Assembly: GCA_020026215.1 (NCBI GenBank)
Contig: JAHHQT010000001.1
Location: forward strand, 1 to 64,000
Length of the DNA stretch: 64,000 nt
Direction of reading: 5' to 3'
From: Muribaculaceae bacterium
GTDB taxonomy: Bacteria > Bacteroidota > Bacteroidia > Bacteroidales > Muribaculaceae
Shown: positions 1-8,856 of the stretch, piece after piece
How the letters are laid out: every line of letters begins with the position of its first letter
How positions within the stretch are numbered: the first letter of the stretch is position 1
The notes under the pieces: model-generated
Seen by the model: only the letters and a program-made list of their open reading frames with translations
What the model was told of the DNA's origin: nothing
The model's database searches: none
Program-made: the position numbers and the translations under genes

Positions 1-1071
1 CGTAGCCTTGATGAATAATCCCACCTTACGGCTGATAGCCCAATCCATGTGCACATCGGGAGCAATGCGGAAAAATTGTCCACGGCTGAATGAAAGGTCA
101 ACCATAGCTCCGATTTTCAAGTTCATGCGGTCAGTACGCTTGCTATAATAAGGATTCAACGACAACATACTGAACGACTTGTCATCGGCCATAGGTTGGA
201 AATGTTCACCGTCCCAATAGTAAGGATTGTCATAAGCCATATAGTTGAAATCTGCGTTCAAGCCCACGTAAGCCAAATCGTCAAGCACTATTTCAGCGCC
301 GATTTGTGCTTTAAGTCGATTTTCAACGACTCCCTTTTCAAAAGAATATTTTGTACCGTCAAAGCCATTGGCAAGACCTTTGTCCATCGCCAAATAATCG
401 TATTCCATACCGATATGGTAGTTCAGACTATTGGACTCGTCGGGAACGTTCTGCCACATCAACTGTACGGCAACATCATTCACTGTCTGTTTTTCATCGC
501 CCAACAAATCATTGACAGCACCATAGTAATTAAACTTGTCAAAGTGATATACCAAACCTGCCGAAAGCGAGCCCTTGGAGAATTGGTTGCTGAAATTCAG
601 ACCTACACGTTCCTCCACGACAAACTGTCTGACGTCAGGCATTCCATCGGGATTGACACTGCCTTTGGTAGAATTATGCTGCAACCACGCACCGAATTTA
701 GTTTTTTCCGTATCCACAAATCGGTAGCCAACCGAACCCACAGCATTGAGGAAATTACCCATGCCGAAGTTGAAATAGCCCGGTTTCTTGTAAAATTTCT
801 GACCGCCCGAATATTGAATCGGTGATTGCGGTACCAATTTCGTTTCGAATTGAGCAGGAACGGTCCAGTCGCTATAAGTCAGATTTGTCTGTTGTATTTG
901 CACCGGAGCTTCTGCCGGAGTTGTAGCCGGTTTCACCGCCTTGGTCTCTACCGGAACGAAATCTTTTTCAACTACGATAGCCTTCTGCAAGTCCTTTTCC
1001 GGCTCTTGTGCAAAGGCAGGAAAGGCAATCAAGGCCAAAGTTGCAATTACGATATATTTCTTAATATTCAT
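1..1071 (-). CDS. Outer-membrane beta-barrel protein (3' end beyond window)
   Basis: Partial gene: 357 codons are visible and the frame is still open at base 1. The ATG lies 2 nt after the stop of the TPR gene, so the two are probably co-transcribed. A signal peptide (residues 1-22, ending PAFAQ) is followed by a Pro/Ala/Thr-rich linker (about 30-60). The rest has alternating hydrophobic/aromatic strands such as FNFGMGNFLNAVGSVGYRF, typical of an outer-membrane barrel. There is no plug or CarboxypepD_reg domain, so I would not call it a SusC-type receptor. Similar proteins are often labelled TonB-dependent receptor or putative porin in Bacteroidota; the substrate cannot be told from the sequence. 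Confidence 0.7.
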   Translation of the reverse strand, partial: MNIKKYIVIATLALIAFPAFAQEPEKDLQKAIVVEKDFVPVETKAVKPATTPAEAPVQIQQTNLTYSDWTVPAQFETKLVPQSPIQYSGGQKFYKKPGYFNFGMGNFLNAVGSVGYRFVDTEKTKFGAWLQHNSTKGSVNPDGMPDVRQFVVEERVGLNFSNQFSKGSLSAGLVYHFDKFNYYGAVNDLLGDEKQTVNDVAVQLMWQNVPDESNSLNYHIGMEYDYLAMDKGLANGFDGTKYSFEKGVVENRLKAQIGAEIVLDDLAYVGLNADFNYMAYDNPYYWDGEHFQPMADDKSFSMLSLNPYYSKRTDRMNLKIGAMVDLSFSRGQFFRIAPDVHMDWAISRKVGLFIKAT

Positions 1072-1073
1072 GA

Positions 1074-4055
1074 TTATTTTTTCAATGCTTTTAAACGGGT
1101 ATCAATCATTTCAAAGATGTCGCCTTCATTGCCAGGATAGTTGGCTTTCAAGCTCTCCAAGTATTCACGCGCCTGGAACTTATCGCCACGCTTCTTGCAA
1201 ACATCCGACATCAGGATAAACGCACGCGCCATCCAATAGTGATGCGGAGTTCCCGATTCTATGATTTTATTGAGCAGTTTCTCTGAAGAATCATATTTGC
1301 CGTCAGAGAAATAAAGTTCAGCCAAACGGAAAGTAGCGGCAGCTCCGAATGAAGACTGCAGGTTGTCCACTTTCTTGTAGTCTGCAATCGCCTCCTGCTT
1401 GTCGCCCAAATTTTCGTGAGCCACACCCTTGTAGAAATTGGCCTCTTCTTCAAATTCTTTCGGGCAGTCGCTCATTGCCAATAATTCATTGGCATATTTA
1501 ATAACATTGGAACTGTCTTCCGCATAGTGAGCCACACGAGTCAATCCAGACAAAGCTATACGGCGATTGACCGTAGTAGTTGCCTTTGCGTGCAATTTCA
1601 CCAAAGCATCCTTGGCTGCGTCCAAATCCTGCTCGTTCAACAGAATCTCAGCCTTAATCGCCAATGCCGTTTCTGAATAGGAAGCGTCGGGAGCGGCTTT
1701 CAATGCCTCGTTGACATATTTCAACGCATTTTCCACATCTTGTTCACGGTAAGCACTTTCTGCCAAATAGTAGTAGGCTTGTCCCACTTGTTGTCCATTC
1801 GGGAATGCAGACACATACTTTCTCAACTTTTCAGTCACACCGTCAGCCACATAGGCATCTTCGGCTGATTGGAAAGTAAGACGGTCCATTTCGTTGGTAT
1901 CAATTTCAAAGGATGTATCCACACTCTTCATGAATTGCGCAAACTCCTTCAAATTGCCGTCATTGGCATACATCACCTTCAAGTCCTCGGTAGCCACCTT
2001 GCCCTCTTCACTGGAAGGAGACTTGCGAATCAATGACTTGTATTGTTTGCGGGCCTCTTCGCGCTTGCCCTGCACATTCAGCAACATCGCCAACTGTAAT
2101 TGTCCCTGACGCGCTTCGACTGTCTTGGGATAGTCATTCATCAAGCGTTCGAATGTATTTTCAGCCGCTGAATTTTTATCCAAAGCAATATAGGCCTGTG
2201 CCTTCTCAAACACGGCTTTCGGTGCATAGATGGAATTAGGATAAGTGCGAACCACTTCATCCATAATTTCAATTTTGTCATTATGACGGCGTTGCAAACC
2301 GCACATGAAACCTTTCTGATACAAAGCATAATCAGAATTCACCCCACTCATATCCAACTTTTTGGAATAGTAGTATTCAGCTTTCGCATAGTTTCTACCG
2401 TAATAATAGCAGTCACCGATACGGTTATAGGCATCGTTGACATGCGAAGCGTCGAGTTTGTGGGAATATAGCACCTTATTGAAGGCATCCAAAGCCGATG
2501 TGTATTTCTTTTGTTGGAACAAGGCATAACCCAAACCATAGTTTGCCAAAGCCTGATTCAACGAAGCACCGCTTTTCAAATAGCGGTTATAGTTAGATTG
2601 AGATTTGACATAGTCGCGGTTGGCGTAGTAAGTCTCGCCCAACCAGAAAGAAGTTTCATTGGCAATGTGTGTATCATAGCTTGCCAATTGGTCTGCCTTT
2701 TGGAAATAGCCCAAACTGCGTTTGGCATTGCCCGACAAATATTCGCGGACACCTACACGATACAGCAAATTCTGTTTTGCCTTCAAGATTTTGCCAGACG
2801 GATTATTGATTTTGGCAATGGTTGCCAAAGCATTGTCATAATCCTTGCTCGCCATATAGGAATTGATGATATAGTCTTCCACGTGTGGCGCATATTGAGA
2901 ATTTGGGAATTGGTTCAAGAAATCCTCGAAAACCGTTACACTGTTGGAGAACGGTACTCTCGCTCCCTTGCTCTGCATAATCGCATAGTTGTAGAACGCA
3001 GTTTCCTGCACGTCACGGTCGAAATTCATCTTGTACGCCTTCTCAAATGCCATCAGTGCGGCATTTTTGTTTTCAGTCTGCAAATAAGCCTGACCGATAT
3101 ATAAATAAGCACTTTGTGCCAAAGCATCCTCAACGCCTGTCACTCCGTCCAAACGAGTAACAGCATCGGTATATTCTGCGTTTCTATAGTGCGCCAGACC
3201 CAAGATATAAAGTGAGGTGCGTTGCGGAGCGGTTGTGCAAAGATTCATATATTGGTTCAACATTTCCACCGCACGTGAATTGTTGCCCAAGTTATATTCG
3301 CTTTCTCCCACTACCCTGTGCAATTCGGCTTTCATCTCCTGCGGAAAGTCCACATTCAACAATGAATTACCGATAGAAACGGCAGTAGAATAGTCCTGGT
3401 CCTCGAAACGGATTTGACAGATATAATAGCGTGCCTCATTCTTCAACACACTTGTATTGGAAATACGGTTAAAGCCTTCTTCCGCACTGGCATAGTCTCC
3501 TTTGATATAACTTATATAGGCAGCATAGAATACAGCAGATTCCCTGTATTTACGACTGCCTTTCAATTTGTTGAAACCCTCTTGTGCCTTGTCGAATTCA
3601 GCCAGTTTCAAATAGCAGAACGCACGGCGGTAAATCAACTCGTCGGATGATTTCGGGATAAACGTATCGTCAGCCACCTTGTTGAAAGCGTTGATGGCAT
3701 CGCCATATTTCTGATTGATGAAATAATAATCACCTATTGCAAACCATGTTTCGCAACGGCGTGCAGAACCCGGATGCGACACGATAAAATTGTGCAATGC
3801 TTTCAAACAATCGGCATCCCCACGCTTGTATTTTGAAAGAGCGATGTAATAGTCTGCCTCTTCCTGCACCCCAACTTGTGGGGCGATTTGTTTCAAAACA
3901 GTCAATTGGTCGATACAGCCGCTATAGTTCTTGTCTTCAAACATGGAAAGGCCACGGGACAAATAGCCGTCAGCATCGCTTGAGCTCAACGGCAGCTGTG
4001 CATTCGCCATTAAAGCCGACGCCAAACCCAATATTATTAAATATGATTTTTTCAT
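1074..4055 (-). CDS. Large exported TPR-repeat protein
   Basis: 993 residues. It starts with a signal peptide, MKKSYLIILGLASALMANAQ; I prefer this ATG over a TTG 21 nt upstream. The remainder is almost entirely tetratricopeptide-type helical repeats with recurring patterns such as A..YIG.AYL......AL.AFEKA and A.YGLGYALFQQKKYTSALDAF. It probably acts in the periplasm as a protein-protein scaffold. It sits between an acyltransferase gene (51 nt upstream) and an outer-membrane barrel gene (2 nt downstream), which suggests an envelope role. Bacteroidales genomes commonly carry a TPR protein of about 1000 residues next to such a barrel; its function is not known to me. Confidence 0.85.
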   Translation of the reverse strand: MKKSYLIILGLASALMANAQLPLSSSDADGYLSRGLSMFEDKNYSGCIDQLTVLKQIAPQVGVQEEADYYIALSKYKRGDADCLKALHNFIVSHPGSARRCETWFAIGDYYFINQKYGDAINAFNKVADDTFIPKSSDELIYRRAFCYLKLAEFDKAQEGFNKLKGSRKYRESAVFYAAYISYIKGDYASAEEGFNRISNTSVLKNEARYYICQIRFEDQDYSTAVSIGNSLLNVDFPQEMKAELHRVVGESEYNLGNNSRAVEMLNQYMNLCTTAPQRTSLYILGLAHYRNAEYTDAVTRLDGVTGVEDALAQSAYLYIGQAYLQTENKNAALMAFEKAYKMNFDRDVQETAFYNYAIMQSKGARVPFSNSVTVFEDFLNQFPNSQYAPHVEDYIINSYMASKDYDNALATIAKINNPSGKILKAKQNLLYRVGVREYLSGNAKRSLGYFQKADQLASYDTHIANETSFWLGETYYANRDYVKSQSNYNRYLKSGASLNQALANYGLGYALFQQKKYTSALDAFNKVLYSHKLDASHVNDAYNRIGDCYYYGRNYAKAEYYYSKKLDMSGVNSDYALYQKGFMCGLQRRHNDKIEIMDEVVRTYPNSIYAPKAVFEKAQAYIALDKNSAAENTFERLMNDYPKTVEARQGQLQLAMLLNVQGKREEARKQYKSLIRKSPSSEEGKVATEDLKVMYANDGNLKEFAQFMKSVDTSFEIDTNEMDRLTFQSAEDAYVADGVTEKLRKYVSAFPNGQQVGQAYYYLAESAYREQDVENALKYVNEALKAAPDASYSETALAIKAEILLNEQDLDAAKDALVKLHAKATTTVNRRIALSGLTRVAHYAEDSSNVIKYANELLAMSDCPKEFEEEANFYKGVAHENLGDKQEAIADYKKVDNLQSSFGAAATFRLAELYFSDGKYDSSEKLLNKIIESGTPHHYWMARAFILMSDVCKKRGDKFQAREYLESLKANYPGNEGDIFEMIDTRLKALKK

Positions 4056-4106
4056 CTTGTTGTATTTTTCTTTCAAAAGGATAACGAAAAAGGAACAGAA
4101 AAAGTT

Positions 4107-5099
4107 CTATTTTCTGTCTCTTAAAGCGTAAGTACGTTCACGGAGCATTTTGCCAAAGTCTTCAAGGTTCTCGATACTTTTCTGCTCTTCTGGAGTAATG
4201 ATGTCACCAATGGAAATGTGATAGGTAGTATCATAGTGACTGAACACTTCCGACGGCAAACGCACTGTTCGAAGTTGCCAGCAAACCACGCCCAAAAAAT
4301 TGAACAGCCAACTGTTTCTGCCATGGAAATAGACAGGGATGACAGGCACGTTCAATTGTTTGATCAAACGAATGATGTTCGGTTGCCATTCACGGTCTTC
4401 CAAACGCATGTGACGGTTGTATTTCGACATCGCACCTGCGGGGAAGAATCCAAGAGGATGACCTTTTTTCACATGAATCATGGCCTCCTTGATACCTTTC
4501 ATCGTAGCGGCACGCTTTTCAGGATTGTCCGATGCCATAGGATCAACGGCAATGAAATTAGGGCGCATACCACGAATGGCATTCAGAATCATGTTCACCA
4601 TCACTTTGTAGTCCTTGCGACGAGAGGCAATCACGTCAATCAGCATGATACCGTCAATTGCACCGAACGGGTGGTTGGAAACTGTAATAAATGCTCCTTC
4701 AGGAAGATTTTCAAGCACTGATGCACCGTCTATACGTTCATTGATACGGAAATCGTCCAACAAGCCACGCACGAAACGCGGTCCCGGAGTATCCAAGTTT
4801 CTGTGATGAAAATAGTTGACATTACTGATTTTCAAGAACTTCAAAACGGAATTCACCAATTTTTTCTTACCGTCTAATTTCGGCACCATTCTGCGCACGT
4901 CCTCATAGTCAATGACCGTACGTTTTGTCGCCTCGTCAACACCGTCCCATTCAGGAGCTACGCCTGTAATGTGACCATGTTTGTCCATACCGGGGCCGAA
5001 ACGATGGGGATTTTCTGCAGTTGGTTTTTCCGGAGCAGGCTCCCAATTGACCAACAATTCGTTTTTTTCTTTATCTAATATTGAGCTCATTTTATGCAT
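4107..5099 (-). CDS. Lysophospholipid acyltransferase family protein
   Basis: 330 residues, PlsC/LPLAT-like. The acyltransferase block I motif appears as SNHPFGAIDGIML, a variant of HX4D with one extra residue, seen in the hemolysin-like LPLAT branch. Block III is FFPAGAMSKY, and a Pro-containing block (LNVPVIPVYFHGRNSW) follows. The family moves acyl chains onto lysophospholipids, glycerol phosphate or amino-acid lipids at the inner membrane; the acceptor cannot be told here. The start is ATG at 5099 (MHKMSS...) or ATG at 5090 (MSSIL...); a further upstream TTG is unlikely. It is probably the first gene of the TPR/barrel unit. Confidence 0.8.
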   Translation of the reverse strand: MHKMSSILDKEKNELLVNWEPAPEKPTAENPHRFGPGMDKHGHITGVAPEWDGVDEATKRTVIDYEDVRRMVPKLDGKKKLVNSVLKFLKISNVNYFHHRNLDTPGPRFVRGLLDDFRINERIDGASVLENLPEGAFITVSNHPFGAIDGIMLIDVIASRRKDYKVMVNMILNAIRGMRPNFIAVDPMASDNPEKRAATMKGIKEAMIHVKKGHPLGFFPAGAMSKYNRHMRLEDREWQPNIIRLIKQLNVPVIPVYFHGRNSWLFNFLGVVCWQLRTVRLPSEVFSHYDTTYHISIGDIITPEEQKSIENLEDFGKMLRERTYALRDRK

Positions 5100-5281
5100 A
5101 TTGTATAGTCGCAAATTTACGAATTTATCAATTTATATCAAAATCATAGTCTGTAGAATAGGCTGATAAGGAAACAAATTCCCTCAAATCTGCCAATGCC
5201 TGATTTTTAGTTCACAATATCCCCTAAATACTGATTATTTTTGTTAATATTGTACTCCGAAAGACTTAATTCTACCGATTT

Positions 5282-5524
5282 ATGAAAATTACTAAAAAAT
5301 CAGCCATCACATTTGTCTGCTACATGCTGCTCTACGGAATAGCATTCTGCTTGATTTGTCTGATTATGGACTTGGTGCTCGGCGATCCTACCCCATGGCA
5401 AAGCTATCTGGCTCAGGGTGCAATATTCGGTATCATCATGGCATTTGTACAGAAATGGCAAGACCAATTGAAACAGCAGAAAAAATTGGCGAAGAAAAGT
5501 AGAAAGAAAAACAAGAAACAATAA
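5282..5524 (+). CDS. Small two-helix membrane protein, copy 1
   Basis: 80 residues. Two hydrophobic segments (about 9-31 and 41-56) are followed by a very basic tail (KKLAKKSRKKNKK). It shares a pattern with the next gene: (K)ITKK....F..Y..LYG..F near the N-terminus and Q(G).(I/F)FGI(I/L)MA in the second helix. I do not recognise the family. The basic tail should lie on the cytoplasmic side and could contact nucleic acid or phospholipid head groups; that is inference. Twelve nt separate it from its paralogue, so the pair is probably one operon. Confidence 0.65.
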   Translation: MKITKKSAITFVCYMLLYGIAFCLICLIMDLVLGDPTPWQSYLAQGAIFGIIMAFVQKWQDQLKQQKKLAKKSRKKNKKQ

Positions 5525-5536
5525 TTTCCCCTACGC

Positions 5537-5761
5537 ATGATAAAAATAACAAAGAAAAAAGTTCTATTTTTCATAGGTTACGCAGTGCTCTACGGAGTCA
5601 TATTCTTCATCATCGGTGAAGCCATCAACTGGCTGACCGACAATCCCGATATTCCTTGGACAAGAAATGTCATACAAGGCATATTTTTCGGTATTTTAAT
5701 GGCAATTTATCACTCATGGGTCAACTCCCGCAAGGAGAAAGCATCCAACAAGAAAGACTGA
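5537..5761 (+). CDS. Small two-helix membrane protein, copy 2
   Basis: 74 residues, paralogue of the gene just upstream. N-terminus IKITKKKVLFF, then Y.VLYGVIFFIIG, a short loop (DNPDIPW, matching GDPTPW in copy 1), then QGIFFGILMAIYHSW and a shorter basic tail (RKEKASNKK). Length, topology and loop position are kept while many residues have changed, which points to an old tandem duplication under selection. Function unknown. Confidence 0.65.
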   Translation: MIKITKKKVLFFIGYAVLYGVIFFIIGEAINWLTDNPDIPWTRNVIQGIFFGILMAIYHSWVNSRKEKASNKKD

Positions 5762-5932
5762 TTACCACTGCAACCCCTCATGCAGAACATCTCCTGCATA
5801 AGTGGCTTTCTTCATGGGCGTTTCCTCATCACTGAAAAGACGAAACATTTGAGAATCCGTCAAATGCGCACGATGATTGGAGCTTGGTGTGCAAGCTACG
5901 CCCAATAGCAGGCTGAGAGTCAAAAATAACAA
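5762..5932 (-). pseudogene. Remnant of a small lipoprotein gene
   Basis: A 56-codon open stretch reads LLFLTLSLLLGVAC, a hydrophobic run ending in a good lipobox (LGVAC), then a short polar segment ending HEGLQW before TAA. There is no ATG or GTG in frame; only TTG codons (5932, 5923) could start it. The usual Lys/Arg n-region is missing because the upstream bases form the terminator hairpin of the 5987-8509 gene. I therefore read it as the tail of a lipoprotein gene whose 5' end was lost. A live TTG-started lipoprotein is the alternative. It ends immediately beside the convergent small membrane gene. Confidence 0.45.
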
Positions 5933-5964
5933 AGGAGGGAAACCGTTGTCGGCTTCCCTCCTTT
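5931..5964 (-). terminator. Hairpin terminator of the 840-residue T9SS protein gene
   Basis: AAAGGAGGGAA and TTCCCTCCTTT form an 11-bp stem 22 bases past the stop codon of the 5987-8509 gene, followed on the minus strand by a T-rich run. Confidence 0.7.
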
Positions 5965-5986
5965 AAATTATTTAATTTGAAGAAAT

Positions 5987-8509
5987 TTATTTTACTGCAA
6001 CTTTAAATACGTCAGTACCTACTTTCACGATGTAAAGTCCGGCATTGACAGGTAGTTCAGCTTCGCCTTCTACAGCATCTGCAACCACCACTTGACCTGC
6101 CATATTGAAGACTGCAACATCAGCAGCTTGTGGAGCTACCACCTTGATTGCACCGTCCAAACCTACTACAGCAACGGCTGATGTTTCAAACTCTTCCACA
6201 CCTGCCACCAAGTTGAAGGTATAGTTAGTCATTTCAGAAGCACCTGTTTTGTAGATAGCCTTAATACCGATAGTGTGAGAGCCTGCGCTCAAACCTTTAA
6301 AGTTATAGTTGGATTCCTTAGTCTTGCCCAACAAAGCATTATCCAAATAAACTTCGTATTCCAACACATTGCCCACTTTAGCACTTGCTTCGTTCTTCGG
6401 ACCTACATAGAACACGTCCATTTGAGCCAAGAATGCGTCGGTAGAAACATAGTGAATACCGATATAAATTTTTTGGTCTTTATAGGCTGACAAATCCAAT
6501 TCATATTCTGTCCATTGGGTATCCAATGTGATGCGGTCCATCTTGACAAAGTTTTCGATAGCGTCATCTTCTGTTGAAACGCAAACTTCGATAATTTCAG
6601 GGAATGAAGCATAAGCCTTGGCAACAAACTTAACGACATAGTCAGCATTGATATGTTGTTGTGGAGAAATCAACCATTTGTCTGATCGAGTTTGCATTGT
6701 TGAGAAGAAAGCAATGGTCTTGTTTCCTTCCGGTGCCATGATTGCAGGATCGGCAGGAGCCATAGCCGGAACTGTCTTATATGGATTGAATACCATTGGA
6801 GCAATCGGTGTCGGTGATGTTTGTGTACCCGAGCCCGGGAATGAAACCACATTGGTTATATCACCCAAGGCGATAGGATAAACAGGCATCTTGTCCACGT
6901 CGATTGAACGCCATCCGCCGAATGAACCTGTTGCAAAGTCAGGCATAGATTCGAAACCTTCTGTATAGCCCAAATCCTTGTTCCAAGAAGCGGCAACATC
7001 AAATGTACCTGCTGCGTTTTCAGTGGAATTGATAGTAATATTTGACGGATTGAAGATGATTTCCTTCAAAACAATATCCATTGTTTTCTTGCCTGTAAAT
7101 TCTACAGTTTGGTTGTATTCTTCAAACGCATCCGACTTGATGTTGAGAAGATAAGTACCGAATGGCAATGAAGGCAGAACTACAGCACCGTTTGTGATTG
7201 GGAAATTATAGGCTTCACCGCTTGTCTTTTCAATCATAGATAATGTCAAGCCATTGATGACTTCGTCATTGTTGGCTGTAACGTTCATTCTCAATTCTGC
7301 ATAGTCAGCAGAAACAGTAACAGGCAATGACACAATTTCAGTCTCAGCAGTAGCATAAACCGCTTTCACACCGACAGTGTGGTTTCCTGCAGGCACATCA
7401 AAGAATACATATTGAGGTTCTTTGACTGTGCTGTATTTTTTACCGTCCAAATAAACTTCAAACGATTCATTGGCATTAGCAGCCTTGACTGCACGTCTTG
7501 CCATATTTTTATTCAATGGTTTTTCAACTTGTCCGATAAAGAAATCGTCCACCATCAACATAAATGCGCCATAACGGGCAGCCTCGCTCATATAGTGGAT
7601 GGCAATCTTCACATTTTGACCTACATAGGCTGACAAGTCGTATTCTTTCTTGACCCATTGTTCGTAAGTGACAGTTTCGTAGTTACCTGAAGAAAGGGCA
7701 ACGAAATCATTGACTGTCGGGTTTTCTGCATTGGTGATGCATACTTCGAAGCGTTCTGGCCAACGGTCTCCCGCTTTTGCCATAAATGAAACGACGTTCT
7801 CATTACCGATAGTCACCATTGGAGAAATCAACCAGTCATCATTGGCTTCCCCTGAATTTGTGCGGATAAAGCCTACATATTGTTGACCGCCGAACGGACG
7901 CAATACAGGGTATTCATACCACCAAACAGGGTCAACTTTCAACGGGCTGATGATTTGCGCATATTGGAAACCGCCACGGTTAGAATAGTCGCCTGCCAAA
8001 GCCGCTGTAGCCAGTTGGTCGCCGTCAATACCTGTCCATTGTCCAAAATTGATAGCCCATGCGTTGTGGCTTTCAAAGTCATCAAAGAACACAGGTTCTT
8101 CCTTGTTCCAAGAGAAGTGAATATCGTTTTTACCGCTCATGATATCGTGAGTGGTTTTTGCTTTCAAAGCGAATGGCACACGCACAGCCTCCTCCAATTC
8201 AATATTCAACTGTTTTCCTGCTGTGGTAACTTCAAAATCAGCCTCATAGGTATTCAAGCCTGCTTTGGCGATTTTGATGTGGTGAGGACCGGCATAAACC
8301 TTTGTGGAAAATTTGCCTTGTGCATCCAATACTGTGCCCGGATAGGACAGACTATAGTCGGTATGCATAAGTTCAAAAGCGACTCCTGAAAGAGATTCGC
8401 CATTCTTAGCTGTAACTGTAATATCAAGTTGGCAGTTCATGCTTTGAGCAAAAGCTGTAAAACTTAACGAGATAATCAGTAGAAACAATAAACTGGACAA
8501 TTTCTTCAT
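5987..8509 (-). CDS. T9SS-exported protein with two cleaved-adhesin (choice-of-anchor J) domains
   Basis: 840 residues from ATG 8509, which gives a clean signal peptide (MKKLSSLLFLLIISLSFTAFAQ). A CarboxypepD_reg/PEGA-like beta domain (about 25-100) precedes two cleaved-adhesin modules of the gingipain/HagA type (about 140-330 and 515-710), recognised by FDDFESHNAW, DDWLISPMVTI, EGFESMPDF and DKWLISPQQHI. Each is followed by a PEGA-like repeat (VYLDGKKYSTVKEP..., VYLDNALLGKTKES...). The last 70 residues form a T9SS sorting domain (FNMAGQVVVAD...GLYIVKVGTDVFKVAVK). Probably surface-attached or secreted; adhesion is inferred from the domains. It has its own promoter (8644-8673) and terminator. 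Confidence 0.85.
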   Translation of the reverse strand: MKKLSSLLFLLIISLSFTAFAQSMNCQLDITVTAKNGESLSGVAFELMHTDYSLSYPGTVLDAQGKFSTKVYAGPHHIKIAKAGLNTYEADFEVTTAGKQLNIELEEAVRVPFALKAKTTHDIMSGKNDIHFSWNKEEPVFFDDFESHNAWAINFGQWTGIDGDQLATAALAGDYSNRGGFQYAQIISPLKVDPVWWYEYPVLRPFGGQQYVGFIRTNSGEANDDWLISPMVTIGNENVVSFMAKAGDRWPERFEVCITNAENPTVNDFVALSSGNYETVTYEQWVKKEYDLSAYVGQNVKIAIHYMSEAARYGAFMLMVDDFFIGQVEKPLNKNMARRAVKAANANESFEVYLDGKKYSTVKEPQYVFFDVPAGNHTVGVKAVYATAETEIVSLPVTVSADYAELRMNVTANNDEVINGLTLSMIEKTSGEAYNFPITNGAVVLPSLPFGTYLLNIKSDAFEEYNQTVEFTGKKTMDIVLKEIIFNPSNITINSTENAAGTFDVAASWNKDLGYTEGFESMPDFATGSFGGWRSIDVDKMPVYPIALGDITNVVSFPGSGTQTSPTPIAPMVFNPYKTVPAMAPADPAIMAPEGNKTIAFFSTMQTRSDKWLISPQQHINADYVVKFVAKAYASFPEIIEVCVSTEDDAIENFVKMDRITLDTQWTEYELDLSAYKDQKIYIGIHYVSTDAFLAQMDVFYVGPKNEASAKVGNVLEYEVYLDNALLGKTKESNYNFKGLSAGSHTIGIKAIYKTGASEMTNYTFNLVAGVEEFETSAVAVVGLDGAIKVVAPQAADVAVFNMAGQVVVADAVEGEAELPVNAGLYIVKVGTDVFKVAVK

Positions 8510-8643
8510 TTGTTTTATGTTTTTTAAGAAATGAGATTGTTGAAAACCCAAGTTTCAAGCAATCGATTTCAAGGTTTGATTAAATTCTATGTTAGTAAAT
8601 CTCCAACCATGCACCGTTTGAACATTACGGTTAAAGACAGATG

Positions 8644-8673
8644 CAAAGTTATAAATATTTACAAGTTCTGCAA
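8644..8673 (-). promoter_or_regulatory. Promoter of the 840-residue T9SS protein gene
   Basis: On the minus strand TTG, 19 bases, then TAACTTTG, a full match to the Bacteroidota -33/-7 consensus. Transcription should start near 8637, leaving a leader of about 128 nt before ATG 8509. Confidence 0.7.
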
Positions 8674-8783
8674 TGAATAATATAAGAAAAAGACACTATT
8701 ATATTAACATCTATAAGTTTTTCAATGCAATTCATTTATCAAGTCAATATCTGCACAGCGTATTTTTCATATATTACGGCACA

Positions 8784-8825
8784 AAAAGAGAATGTTTGGA
8801 ACTCGCATTCCAAACATTCTCTTTT
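8784..8825 (-). terminator. Terminator of the 1015-residue T9SS protein gene
   Basis: Perfect 18-bp stem (AAAAGAGAATGTTTGGAA with its complement) around a 6-base loop, 32 bases past the stop at 8857. Confidence 0.8.
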
Positions 8826-8856
8826 ATAGGATCAGGGGGTGTTCCCTGTTCAGTAA

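Noticed and set aside
2511..3104. 197-codon open frame on the plus strand opposite the TPR gene
   Set aside because: It is antisense to a clearly coding repeat protein with good codon bias on the minus strand; no start context, no recognisable motif.
4056..4076. Upstream TTG starts (also at 8551, 11943, 23900, 47560 (GTG), 50057, 53505, 63900)
   Set aside because: In each case a downstream ATG gives a proper signal peptide or family N-terminus, and TTG starts are rare in this phylum.
4218..4721. 167-codon plus-strand frame opposite the acyltransferase
   Set aside because: Antisense shadow of a gene with clear catalytic motifs.
7880..8389. 169-codon plus-strand frame opposite the 840-residue T9SS gene
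   Set aside because: Antisense shadow; no motif and no start context.
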